Program-made: the position numbers and the translations under genes
Notes under the pieces: model-generated
The model's input: only the letters and a program-made list of their open reading frames with translations
Told to the model about the DNA's origin: nothing
Database searches by the model: none
Shown: positions 7,965-16,311 of the stretch, piece by piece
Position numbering within the stretch: the first letter of the stretch is position 1
Layout of the letters: every line of letters begins with the position of its first letter
Assembly: GCA_964390465.1 (NCBI GenBank)
Contig: CAYMIJ010000003.1
Coordinates: forward strand, 124,001 to 188,000
DNA from: JADZAI01 sp964390465
GTDB lineage: Bacteria > Pseudomonadota > Alphaproteobacteria > Micropepsales > Micropepsaceae
DNA: 64,000 nt
Reading direction: 5' to 3'

Positions 7965-10637
7965 TCAGGCGGTTTTCTTCGCTGCCGGTTTGCGTGCCGG
8001 GCTTTTAGCCTTTGCAGGCTTTGCACCCTTGGCAGATTTCGCCTTCGGTGCAGCTTTGGCCTTGGCCGACGCTTTCTTCGCGGCGGGTTTGGCTTTTGCC
8101 TTTGCTTTGGCGGGGGCCTTGGCTTTCTTCGCCGGGGCACGGGCCGCGAGCAGGGGCAGGGCCAGCTCCAGCGTCATTTCTTCCGGCACCACTTCCTTGG
8201 GCACGTTGGCGTTGACCTTGCCGTGATTCACGTAAGGCCCGAATTTGCCCTTCATCACGCGCACGGGCGCGCCGTCATCGGGATGATTGCCCAGCTCTTT
8301 CAGCGGCGCGGCCCCAAAGCGGCGGCCCGGACCCTTGGCCTTCTTCTCCGCGATCAAATCCACCGCGCGATTGATGCCGATGGTGAACACATCCTCCGCC
8401 GATTCCAGATTGGCATAGATACCGGCATGAGCAATGTAAGGCCCGAAGCGACCGAGCGAGGCGGTGATCGGCTTGCCATCTTCCGGGTGCAGACCCACTT
8501 CGCGCGGCAGCAGCAGAAGCTGAATGGCGCGCTCCAGTGTCAGCTCGGCGAGCGGCTGGCCCTTGGGAATTGACGAGCGCTTGGGCTTGTCTTCTTTGGT
8601 GCCCGCGCCTTTGCCACGCTGAACATAAGGTCCGAAGCGCCCGACCTTCAGCCAGATCTCATCGCCGGTGCCTTCATCCACGCCCAGCATGCGGTCGCCG
8701 CCTGCGGCGGCTGCATCGCCTTCGCCACTCTGCGCCAGCGGCCGCGTGAAATTGCATTCGGGATAGTTCGTGCAGCCCAGAAACGCGCCGAACCGGCCAA
8801 GCCTGAGGCCCAGCGTGCCAGTGCCGCAGGTGGGGCAGAGGCGGGGGTTGGTGCCGTCTTCCTTTGGCGGGAACAGATGCGGGGCCAGTTGTTCATCCAG
8901 AACGTCGATCACTTCTGTGATGCGCAGTTCCTTGGTTTCGGCAATGGCCGCGATGAAGTCCGTCCAGAAGTTGCGCAGCAGCGCCTTGTAATTGAGATCC
9001 CCGGCCGAAACCTCATCCAGCTTTTCTTCCAGATCAGCCGTGAAATCGTACTCGACATATCTGGCGAAGAACCGCTTGAGGAACACGGTGACCACGCGGC
9101 CTTTGTCTTCCGGGATGAAGCGGTTGCGGTCCATGCGCACATAGTTGCGGTCGCGCAGCACAGACAGGATCGAGGCATAGGTGGAAGGCCGCCCGATGCC
9201 GAGGTCTTCCATCTTCTTGACCAGCGAGGCTTCGGAATAGCGCGGCGGCGGCTCGGTGAAGTGCTGTTCGGGCCGCACGGCGTTGAGGGCAAGGGTTTCG
9301 CCTTCCTTCAGCGGCGGCAGGCGACGGCCATCCTCATCATCAGATGATGGCTCGTCCTGACCTTCCTGATAGAGCGTCAGGAAGCCGTCGAACATCTGCA
9401 CCGATCCAGTCGCGCGCAGGGCAACGTCCTGCCCGGTGATTTCGGCTGTGGTGCGCTCGAAGCTGGCGGCTTCCATCTGGCAGGCCATGGTGCGCTTCCA
9501 GATCAGTTCATAAAGCCGGGCAAGATCGGGTTCGAGATAACGCGCAACATCCTGCGGGCGACGCGACGGATCAGCCGGGCGGATGGCCTCATGAGCTTCC
9601 TGCGCGTTCTTGGCCTTCGACTTATACATACGCGGGCTGCCGGGCAGGTAGCGCGCGCCGTAATCGCGGCTCACCATGTCGCGCAGCGCCATGACGGCTT
9701 CGGGCGCAAGGTCCACGCCGTCGGTTCGCATATAGGTAATGAGACCCACCGTCTCACCGCCCAGTTCGACGCCTTCATACAGCCGCTGCGCCACCTGCAT
9801 GGTGCGCTTGGCGTTGAAGCCGAGTTTGCGTGCCGCCTCCATTTGCAATGACGAGGTGATGAAAGGCGGTGGCGGGTTGCGCTTGACCGGGCGGGATTCA
9901 ACCGACGCAATGGTCAGGCTGGTGGCCTTGATCGCAGCCGTTGCATTTGCAGCATCGGCCTCTGATGTCAGCGACATCTGGGTGAGTTTGTTGCCCTTCA
10001 GCCCCACCAATCGCGCGGTGAACGGACCACCCGCAGCCGCCAGATCCGCATCGACCGTCCAGTATTCTTCCGCTCTGAAAGCCTCGACTTCCATTTCGCG
10101 GTCGCAGATGAGACGCAGTGCCACCGACTGCACACGCCCGGCCGAGCGTGATCCGGGCAGTTTACGCCACAGCACCGGCGAAAGATTGAAGCCCACCAGA
10201 TAGTCCAGCGCCCGGCGTGCCAGATAGGCATCGACCAGTTCCTGATCGATCTCGCGGGGGTTGGCCATGCCTTCGGCAACACCTGACTTGGTGATGGCAT
10301 TGAAGACGACGCGCTCGATGTCGACGCCTTTAAGGGCGCCCTTTTTCTTCAGCACCTCCAGCAGGTGCCACGAGATCGCTTCGCCCTCACGGTCAGGGTC
10401 GGTGGCGAGGATCAACTTGTTGGTGCCTTTGACGGCGCTGGCGATCTCGCTGAGGCGTTTGGACGCCTTGGCATCAATCTCCCAGTCCATGGCGAAGTCT
10501 TCATCCGGACGCACCGAGCCATCCTTGGGGGGCAGGTCGCGGATATGTCCGAAGCTCGCAAAAACCTGATAATCCCGGCCCAGATATTTGTTGATCGTCT
10601 TGGCCTTGGCAGGCGATTCAACAATAACAACGGTCAT
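7965..10637 (-). CDS. topA: DNA topoisomerase I with lysine/alanine-rich tail
   Basis: A type IA topoisomerase that relaxes negative supercoils. The TOPRIM domain is at the N-terminus (VVIVESPAKAKT; DPDREGEAI). The catalytic tyrosine is Y302 in GLITYMRTDG. One C4 zinc-ribbon (CPTCG ... GCTNYPEC) lies near residue 600. Repeated topoisomerase C-terminal modules follow, with GRFGPY/GKFGPY motifs (three copies). The last ~65 residues are almost only Lys, Ala and Pro, a histone-H1-like tail that should bind DNA non-specifically. Only one zinc ribbon is present, against three in the E. coli enzyme. DprA, which often precedes topA in proteobacteria, is not next to it here. Confidence 0.96.
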   Translation of the reverse strand: MTVVIVESPAKAKTINKYLGRDYQVFASFGHIRDLPPKDGSVRPDEDFAMDWEIDAKASKRLSEIASAVKGTNKLILATDPDREGEAISWHLLEVLKKKGALKGVDIERVVFNAITKSGVAEGMANPREIDQELVDAYLARRALDYLVGFNLSPVLWRKLPGSRSAGRVQSVALRLICDREMEVEAFRAEEYWTVDADLAAAGGPFTARLVGLKGNKLTQMSLTSEADAANATAAIKATSLTIASVESRPVKRNPPPPFITSSLQMEAARKLGFNAKRTMQVAQRLYEGVELGGETVGLITYMRTDGVDLAPEAVMALRDMVSRDYGARYLPGSPRMYKSKAKNAQEAHEAIRPADPSRRPQDVARYLEPDLARLYELIWKRTMACQMEAASFERTTAEITGQDVALRATGSVQMFDGFLTLYQEGQDEPSSDDEDGRRLPPLKEGETLALNAVRPEQHFTEPPPRYSEASLVKKMEDLGIGRPSTYASILSVLRDRNYVRMDRNRFIPEDKGRVVTVFLKRFFARYVEYDFTADLEEKLDEVSAGDLNYKALLRNFWTDFIAAIAETKELRITEVIDVLDEQLAPHLFPPKEDGTNPRLCPTCGTGTLGLRLGRFGAFLGCTNYPECNFTRPLAQSGEGDAAAAGGDRMLGVDEGTGDEIWLKVGRFGPYVQRGKGAGTKEDKPKRSSIPKGQPLAELTLERAIQLLLLPREVGLHPEDGKPITASLGRFGPYIAHAGIYANLESAEDVFTIGINRAVDLIAEKKAKGPGRRFGAAPLKELGNHPDDGAPVRVMKGKFGPYVNHGKVNANVPKEVVPEEMTLELALPLLAARAPAKKAKAPAKAKAKAKPAAKKASAKAKAAPKAKSAKGAKPAKAKSPARKPAAKKTA

Positions 10638-10851
10638 GAGTGGGCTGGAATCCCTAGGACAGCGGGCCTATTAAGGGCCGGGACGCTTGCCCGGTTCGGC
10701 ATGTCCTGTCAACCATGACAGCGCAACGGCGTTCAAGCACATTGAGATATTAGTTTAATAAGCCACCATAACGAATTGAATTTGATAATATTTGTTTTTA
10801 AGAACGGCAGCTGCCCTGAAGGTAGTCACGGTCAGTTTCCACTGTATAGGG

Positions 10852-11229
10852 TCAGCTACGCAGGGCCTTCATATAGGCTATGATGTCGCCGATTTCCTGC
10901 GGCGAGAACATGAACTCCGGCATCGCGATGGTCGTGCTGCGGTGAACCAGGCGGCCCTCGCTGAAAGCCTTGGCGAGTTCATCGGCATCACGATTGGCGA
11001 TGAGATCGCGCCATGCCGGGGCCTGCGCCTGTGGGCTGGTGCCTGTCGGGCCGATGGCATGGCAGGTGCTGCATTTCGCTTCGGCAATCGCCTTGCCGCG
11101 CGAAATCGCCAGATCCTCCTCAAAGGTGGCCGACACAGCAGCGGCCGAAGTGGGAGCCGCCGGTTTTGCCGCACATCCACCCAGCAGCGCGAGAACTGGA
11201 AGCAGGTAGACAGCTTTCACAAAACGCAT
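10852..11229 (-). CDS. Lipoprotein cytochrome c
   Basis: A 125-residue monohaem c-type cytochrome. The signal peptide ends in a lipobox (LLGGC, Cys ~19), so it should be lipid-anchored and face the periplasm. Haem is attached at CSTCH within AEAKCSTCHAIGP, and the likely Met ligand is in IAMPEFMFSPQE near residue 100, followed by IGDIIAYMKAL. This is the Cytochrome_CBB3/class I pattern. The redox partner is unknown; no oxidase genes are adjacent. The 214-bp gap to topA is AT-rich and holds the topA promoter region but no gene. Confidence 0.9.
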   Translation of the reverse strand: MRFVKAVYLLPVLALLGGCAAKPAAPTSAAAVSATFEEDLAISRGKAIAEAKCSTCHAIGPTGTSPQAQAPAWRDLIANRDADELAKAFSEGRLVHRSTTIAMPEFMFSPQEIGDIIAYMKALRS

Positions 11230-11293
11230 GGCGAAACCTCAAGGATGATGCTGATCGCAGGGTGCTGGTTCAGCATGTGAAGTCAATGGCGTC

Positions 11294-11542
11294 TCAGTCG
11301 AGATCGGGCTTGCCGGCCAACCCGCAATACCCATGCGAGGTGGCGGATGACTGCGCGTGGCCTTTCATCATGTGCAGATGCACACGCCGCCACATCATGC
11401 ACTCCTCGCCGAGGCAGTGATACGGACCATGATTGCGCTGATAGCCTTCATTCATCGAGGAATTGAAACGGTTGTTGCCGTCAATGCGCACATAGGGACA
11501 CCATTTGTGGCGAGCGTCTTCAGTCGACATCAGCATCAGCAT
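11294..11542 (-). CDS. Small Cys-rich conserved protein
   Basis: An 82-residue protein with a patterned set of cysteines: KWCPYVRI, then CLGEECMMWRR, then a terminal GYCGLAGKPD. The C-P, C-x4-C-MMW and YCG arrangement resembles small metal-binding or phage-related proteins of unknown function. The start could be any of three closely spaced ATGs; the second has the best spacing from a GGAGG site. It is not exported. Zinc binding is inferred from the cysteines and is untested. Confidence 0.6.
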   Translation of the reverse strand: MLMLMSTEDARHKWCPYVRIDGNNRFNSSMNEGYQRNHGPYHCLGEECMMWRRVHLHMMKGHAQSSATSHGYCGLAGKPDLD

Positions 11543-11611
11543 GCCTCCGGCAGTCAGCAGTATGCCCCGACTATCCGATCAAGCCCTTAACAGTATCTTC
11601 CCATCTGGCGC

Positions 11612-12268
11612 TCAGCCGCTCTCGACGGCGGAAGGCAGGCGCTTGTCGAGATAGGCTTCGATCACCTTGAAAAGGTCGTCCATGCCTTCCTGGTAGAAGT
11701 GATTGGCACCCTCGATTTTTTCATAGTCGATGGTGATGCCCTTCTGGGCCTTCAGGCGATCCACCAGCTTGTCGACGTCAGGGGTCGGGGCCACCGTATC
11801 CTTCAGACCGGTCGTGATAATGCCGGATGAGGGGCAGGGCGCAAGGAAGGTGAAGTCGTAAATATTGGCTGGAGGCGAAACGCTGATGAAGCCCGAGATT
11901 TCCGGGCGGCGCATCAGAAGCTGCATACCGATCCAGGCGCCAAACGAATATCCGGCTATCCAGCAGGTGCGGGCTGCGGGGTTGAAGCTCTGCATCCAGT
12001 CGAGCGCCGATGCGGCGTCAGACAGTTCGCCAATGCCACCGTCATAGACACCCTGACTGCGCCCAACGCCCCGGAAATTGAAGCGCAGAACCGAGAATCC
12101 GCGGCGGTGGAATGTCTGATAAAGATCGTAGACAATCCGGTTGTTCATATTGCCGCCCGCATTGGGATGCGGGTGCAGGATGATCGCTATGGGTGAGCCG
12201 GACTTCTTCTGATGTTCGTAGCGACCTTCAAGCCTGCCGGCTGGTCCCGTAAAAACGACTTCAGGCAT
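11612..12268 (-). CDS. Alpha/beta hydrolase (dienelactone-hydrolase-like)
   Basis: A 218-residue cytoplasmic alpha/beta hydrolase. The nucleophile elbow is GYSFGAW (Ser near residue 107). An oxyanion-type HPHPNAGG lies at residues 32-39, FNFRGVGRSQG is the typical short strand-turn of this subfamily, and the base is expected in GANHFYQEG (His ~188). The closest described type is the CC_2672/YheT-like esterases of unknown substrate. It is divergent from the SUF operon, with a 177-bp regulatory gap. Confidence 0.85.
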   Translation of the reverse strand: MPEVVFTGPAGRLEGRYEHQKKSGSPIAIILHPHPNAGGNMNNRIVYDLYQTFHRRGFSVLRFNFRGVGRSQGVYDGGIGELSDAASALDWMQSFNPAARTCWIAGYSFGAWIGMQLLMRRPEISGFISVSPPANIYDFTFLAPCPSSGIITTGLKDTVAPTPDVDKLVDRLKAQKGITIDYEKIEGANHFYQEGMDDLFKVIEAYLDKRLPSAVESG

Positions 12269-12333
12269 GTGTTTGACCTACCGGCAATATCAACAATTAG
12301 CAAAATCACCGAGAGATAAGCCGTATATTCTTG

Positions 12334-12349
12334 ATCCTGTTAGTAGGAT
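12334..12349. promoter_or_regulatory. Candidate operator dyad upstream of the SUF operon
   Basis: ATCCT and AGGAT are separated by 6 nt (GTTAGT), in an AT-rich stretch about 100 bp before the regulator start. Position and dyad form suit autoregulation by the IscR-like protein, but the sequence is not a clear match to the E. coli type 1 or type 2 IscR site. Confidence 0.4.
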
Positions 12350-12409
12350 AATCTATACGTAGCTCGTTCGGCGTTTTCGCGAGCGCGCTCTATACGCGCC
12401 CTGAACGTT

Positions 12410-12426
12410 GAAAAACAAGGTTTTTC
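12410..12426 (+). promoter_or_regulatory. Perfect 7-bp inverted repeat in the iscR leader
   Basis: GAAAAAC and GTTTTTC are separated by AAG, ending 19 nt before the GTG start. A small RNA hairpin or a repressor site are both possible. A GAGGGGG ribosome-binding site (12431-12437) follows and is part of a 12-bp palindrome, GGGGGCGCCCCC. Confidence 0.4.
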
Positions 12427-12445
12427 GCAAGAGGGGGCGCCCCCA

Positions 12446-12958
12446 GTGAAGCTGAATACCAAAGGCCGCTATGCCGTCATGGCGATCACGGATCTGGCGA
12501 AACACGGCTCAGATCGTCCCGTAGCGCTCGCCGACATTGCCCGCCGTCAGGAGATTTCCCTGTCCTATCTGGAACAGCTTTTCGCGCGTTTGCGTCGAGC
12601 GGGGCTGGTCAAGTCCGTGCGAGGGCCGGGCGGCGGATATCGTCTGGCAAAGACCGCCGCCGATACCCGCGTGGCCGAGGTGATCCTGGCTGTGGATGAA
12701 CCAATCAAGGCAACACGGTGCCCGGCAGGTGGCACGAAGGGCTGCACTTCCAACGGAGGGCGCTGCATCACGCACGATCTGTGGGAAGAATTGAGCCACC
12801 AGATCCACATTTTCCTGTCGTCGGTTTCGCTGTCCGACATTCTTGAACACCGCGTGCTTGGGCGGTCTGCGCCATTGCGGGCCACTGGCGAGCCGCCTTA
12901 TCAGCAGATCGACACGTTGATCGAAAAGGGTCTGGTGCCCGAGACCATGGTGGCCTGA
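12446..12958 (+). CDS. iscR: IscR-like Rrf2 regulator of the SUF operon
   Basis: A 170-residue Rrf2-family winged-helix regulator that starts with GTG and the family hallmark MKLNTKGRYAVMA. Residues 1-80 form the winged helix (ISLSYLEQLFARLRRAGLV). The Fe-S cysteines are C92, C100 and C107, followed by the IscR-type histidine in ITHDLW. Spacing is C-x7-C-x6-C, against C-x5-C-x5-C in E. coli IscR, so the cluster loop is longer. It is first in the operon, 8 nt before the NifS-like gene, and probably senses Fe-S status and represses or activates this promoter. Confidence 0.9.
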   Translation: MKLNTKGRYAVMAITDLAKHGSDRPVALADIARRQEISLSYLEQLFARLRRAGLVKSVRGPGGGYRLAKTAADTRVAEVILAVDEPIKATRCPAGGTKGCTSNGGRCITHDLWEELSHQIHIFLSSVSLSDILEHRVLGRSAPLRATGEPPYQQIDTLIEKGLVPETMVA

Positions 12959-12966
12959 CGCTCATC

Positions 12967-14097
12967 ATGCGCGTGTATCTGGATCATAATGCCACGACGC
13001 CACCATTGCCGGTCGCCCTTGCGGCTGTGCAGGAAGCCCTGCGCGCGTGCGGCAATCCATCCTCCGTGCATGAGGAAGGGCGCACGGCACGCATGATGAT
13101 GGAAGATGCGCGCCTGTCGATTGCCCGTCTGGCGGGCGCGAAGCCGGGTGAGGTGGTGTTCACCAGCGGCGGCACGGAAGCCAACAGCCTCGCCTTGCGG
13201 GGCATGGCGGCGGCGGCCAGCGCACTCATCGTGTCAGCCGCTTCGCATGACTCGGTGCGCGAGACAGCCCGCGCGCTGTCAGACCGTGCCGACATTCGCA
13301 CACAGTATGTGAATGCAGATGGCATAGTTGCGGATTGGTCTTTGCTGACACACTCATCGCCGGGCACTCTCGTTTCCGTGCCATTGGCCAATAACGAAAC
13401 CGGCGTCGTTCAGCCGCTGGATGGTTTGCGCGACGCTGCGAAGGCAGGCGGGCATTTTCTGCATGTTGATGCAGCTCAGGCATTGGGGCGCGTGCCGGTG
13501 AGCTTCCGCGAATGTGGTGCCGATCTCATGACGCTCTCCGCGCATAAGATGGGCGGGATCGCCGGTTGTGGTGTTCTTCTGATGCGTGATGGGCTTTCGA
13601 TTGCGGCGCAAGTGAATGGTGGCGGGCAGGAGCTTGGCCGACGTTCTGGAACTGAGAACATCGCTGGAATTGCTGCCTTCGGTGCAGCCGCGAAGTGGGC
13701 GCATGAACACCATGAAGACTGGCAAAGGCTCGGGGCGCTGCGCGATGCGATGGAAAGCGAGATCATGTCCGCTGTGCCGGACGCGGTGATCCACAGCGCT
13801 GGCACGGCGCGACTGCCCAACACGTCGATGATTGGCCTGCCCGGTGTCTCAGGCGAAACGCAGGTGATGGCGATGGATCTGGCGGGCTTCGCCGTCAGCT
13901 CTGGTGCGGCCTGTTCCAGTGGCAAGGTGAAGGTCAGTCATGTGCTGGCCGCCATGGGGGCCAGCCATCCCGGTGATGCCATTCGCATTTCGCTGGGGCC
14001 TTCCAACACGCAGGACGAAGTGAAGCGTTTCACCGCCGCATGGATTGGCTTTGCCCGTCAGGCGCTCATGCGCCGCGCGCCCGGAAAGGCGGCATGA
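12967..14097 (+). CDS. Cysteine desulfurase, NifS/IscS type
   Basis: A PLP-dependent class V aminotransferase-fold enzyme of 376 residues that takes sulfur from L-cysteine. The PLP lysine is K194 in LSAHKMGG and the persulfide cysteine is C316 in SSGAACSSGKV, on the longer flexible loop of group I (NifS/IscS) enzymes. HNATTPP at the N-terminus and RSGTENIAG are also typical. It is the second gene of the SUF operon, 1 nt before sufB. With SufS downstream the operon encodes two desulfurases of different groups, a common alphaproteobacterial arrangement. Confidence 0.93.
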   Translation: MRVYLDHNATTPPLPVALAAVQEALRACGNPSSVHEEGRTARMMMEDARLSIARLAGAKPGEVVFTSGGTEANSLALRGMAAAASALIVSAASHDSVRETARALSDRADIRTQYVNADGIVADWSLLTHSSPGTLVSVPLANNETGVVQPLDGLRDAAKAGGHFLHVDAAQALGRVPVSFRECGADLMTLSAHKMGGIAGCGVLLMRDGLSIAAQVNGGGQELGRRSGTENIAGIAAFGAAAKWAHEHHEDWQRLGALRDAMESEIMSAVPDAVIHSAGTARLPNTSMIGLPGVSGETQVMAMDLAGFAVSSGAACSSGKVKVSHVLAAMGASHPGDAIRISLGPSNTQDEVKRFTAAWIGFARQALMRRAPGKAA

Positions 14098-14098
14098 C

Positions 14099-15553
14099 AT
14101 GGCAGCGGTGAAAGAAACCATCGACACGGTCGGCACACTTCAGACCGACAAATACAAATACGGCTTTGTCACTGACATCGAGTCCGACCGCGCGCCCAAG
14201 GGGTTGAACGAGGAAACCGTGCGCTTCATCAGCGCACGCAAGGGCGAGCCGCAATGGCTACTCGACTGGCGGCTTGAGGCATTCCGCCGCTGGACACAGA
14301 TGAAAGAGCCAAACTGGGGAAAGCTGCGCTATCCCCCGATCGACTTTCAGGATGCGTATTACTACGCAGCGCCGCGCAAGAAGCCCAAGCTGGAAAGCAT
14401 GGACGAGGTCGACCCCGAGCTTCTGAAAACCTATGAAAAGCTCGGCATTCCGCTTCAGGAACAAAGGCTGCTCGCCAATGTGGCGGTCGATGCCGTGTTC
14501 GACAGCGTCTCGGTGGTGACAACCTTCAAGGAAAAACTAGCCGAAGTGGGCGTGATTTTCTGCTCGTTCTCGGAAGCCGTGCGCGAACATGGCGATCTGG
14601 TGCGGAAATATCTGGGCAGTGTTGTTCCGTCTACGGATAATTTCTACGCGACGCTCAACTCAGCGGTCTTTTCCGATGGCTCGTTCGTTTATATCCCGCC
14701 GGGCGTGCGCTGCCCGATGGAGCTTTCGACCTATTTTCGCATCAACGCCGCTGAAACAGGTCAGTTTGAACGCACGCTGATCATCGCCGACCGCGACGCT
14801 TATGTATCGTATCTGGAAGGCTGCACCGCCCCGCAACGTGACGAGAACCAGCTTCACGCCGCTGTGGTCGAGCTGGTTGCGCTCGATGGCGCCGAGATCA
14901 AATATTCCACGGTGCAGAACTGGTATCCCGGTGATGCGGATGGCAAAGGCGGCATCTACAATTTCGTGACCAAGCGTGGCGACTGCCGGGGCCGGGCGTC
15001 CAAAATCTCGTGGACGCAGGTTGAAACCGGCTCGGCCATCACCTGGAAATATCCGTCCTGCATTCTGCGCGGTGATGACTCGGTTGGCGAGTTCTATTCC
15101 ATCGCCATCGCAAATAACTGGCAGCAGGCCGATACTGGCACGAAGATGATCCATCTGGGCCGCAACACCCGCTCGCGCATTGTCTCCAAGGGCATCAGCG
15201 CGGGACATGCACAGAACACCTATCGCGGGCAGGTTTCGGTGCACCCCAAGGCCGATGGCGCGCGCAACTTCACCCAGTGTGACTCGCTGCTCATTGGCGG
15301 CACGTGCGGCGCACACACCGTGCCCTATATCGAAAGCCGCAATCCATCTGCGCGGCTTGAGCACGAAGCCACCACTTCGAAAATTTCTGAAGACCAGCTT
15401 TTCTATGCCACCTCGCGTGGCATCCCCGCTGAGGAAGCCGTGGCCCTGATCGTCAACGGCTTCTGCCGTGACGTGCTGCAACAGCTGCCGATGGAGTTCG
15501 CTGTCGAGGCGCAGAAACTGGTCGGCATTTCGCTGGAAGGAAGTGTGGGATGA
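14099..15553 (+). CDS. sufB: Fe-S cluster scaffold subunit SufB
   Basis: SufB is the scaffold core of the SufBC2D complex, on which Fe-S clusters are built in the cytoplasm. I chose the ATG at 14099 (484 residues), 1 nt after the desulfurase stop and ~9 nt after GGAAAGG, rather than an in-frame ATG 54 nt upstream inside the previous gene. Landmarks are YIPPGVRCPMELSTYFRIN, the YLEGCTAP cysteine, CRGRASKISWTQVETGSAITWKYPS split over the beta-helix, and the C-terminal EEAVALIVNGFC. The stop overlaps sufC (ATGA). Confidence 0.97.
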   Translation: MAAVKETIDTVGTLQTDKYKYGFVTDIESDRAPKGLNEETVRFISARKGEPQWLLDWRLEAFRRWTQMKEPNWGKLRYPPIDFQDAYYYAAPRKKPKLESMDEVDPELLKTYEKLGIPLQEQRLLANVAVDAVFDSVSVVTTFKEKLAEVGVIFCSFSEAVREHGDLVRKYLGSVVPSTDNFYATLNSAVFSDGSFVYIPPGVRCPMELSTYFRINAAETGQFERTLIIADRDAYVSYLEGCTAPQRDENQLHAAVVELVALDGAEIKYSTVQNWYPGDADGKGGIYNFVTKRGDCRGRASKISWTQVETGSAITWKYPSCILRGDDSVGEFYSIAIANNWQQADTGTKMIHLGRNTRSRIVSKGISAGHAQNTYRGQVSVHPKADGARNFTQCDSLLIGGTCGAHTVPYIESRNPSARLEHEATTSKISEDQLFYATSRGIPAEEAVALIVNGFCRDVLQQLPMEFAVEAQKLVGISLEGSVG

Positions 15554-16311
15554 CCACGCCATTGATCGACATTCGTGACCTGCATGTTTCGGTTGGCGAC
15601 AAGCCGATCCTGAAAGGCCTCACGCTTTCCATTCCGGCAGGAGAGGTTCATGCGATCATGGGCCCGAACGGCTCGGGCAAGTCCACATTGTCCTATACGC
15701 TCGCCGGGCGTGCCGGCTACGAAGTCACGGCGGGCGACATTCTCTACAAAGGCGAAAGCGTTGTCGGCCTTGCACCGGAAGAACGCGCGGCGAAGGGCAT
15801 GTTCCTTGCCATGCAATACCCGATCGAGATTCCGGGCGTTACCACCATGACCTTCCTCCGCACGGCGCTGAACGCACAGCGCAAGGCGCGCGGCGAGCAG
15901 GGCATGGACGCGGCACAATTCCTGCGCATCGTGCGGGCCAAGGGCAAGACGCTGAATGTATCAGACGACATGTTGAGGCGTCCGCTGAATGCGGGCTTTT
16001 CGGGCGGCGAGAAAAAGCGCGCCGAGATCCTGCAGATGGCCTTGTTCGAGCCGGACTTTGCCGTTCTGGATGAAACAGATTCCGGCCTCGATATTGATGC
16101 GCTCAAACTGGTGTCAGATGGCGTGAACGCTTTGCGTGCCCCCAGCCGCGCCATGCTGGTCATCACGCATTATCAGCGTCTGCTCGATCACATCGTGCCA
16201 GACCGTATCCACGTTCTGGCAGGTGGCCGCATCATCACATCGGGTGGACCGGAACTGGCGCTGGAGCTGGAAAAGTCTGGCTATGATGACATCGTGAAGG
16301 CAGCGGCATGA
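15550..16311 (+). CDS. sufC: Fe-S assembly ATPase SufC
   Basis: The ABC-type ATPase of the SufBCD scaffold, 253 residues. Walker A is GPNGSGKSTL (~37-46), the signature is FSGGEKKRAEI, Walker B with its Glu is FAVLDETDSGLD, and the switch histidine is in VITHYQRLL. It has no transmembrane partner: it drives structural change in SufB-SufD and not transport. It overlaps both neighbours by 4 nt, so translation is coupled and stoichiometric. Confidence 0.97.
   Translation: MTTPLIDIRDLHVSVGDKPILKGLTLSIPAGEVHAIMGPNGSGKSTLSYTLAGRAGYEVTAGDILYKGESVVGLAPEERAAKGMFLAMQYPIEIPGVTTMTFLRTALNAQRKARGEQGMDAAQFLRIVRAKGKTLNVSDDMLRRPLNAGFSGGEKKRAEILQMALFEPDFAVLDETDSGLDIDALKLVSDGVNALRAPSRAMLVITHYQRLLDHIVPDRIHVLAGGRIITSGGPELALELEKSGYDDIVKAAA

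Noticed and set aside
12433..12444. GGGGGCGCCCCC palindrome as a hairpin
   Set aside because: It has no loop and overlaps the ribosome-binding site; noted only as part of the leader.
14660..15562. 300-codon open frame on the minus strand
   Set aside because: Antisense to sufB; no domain content.
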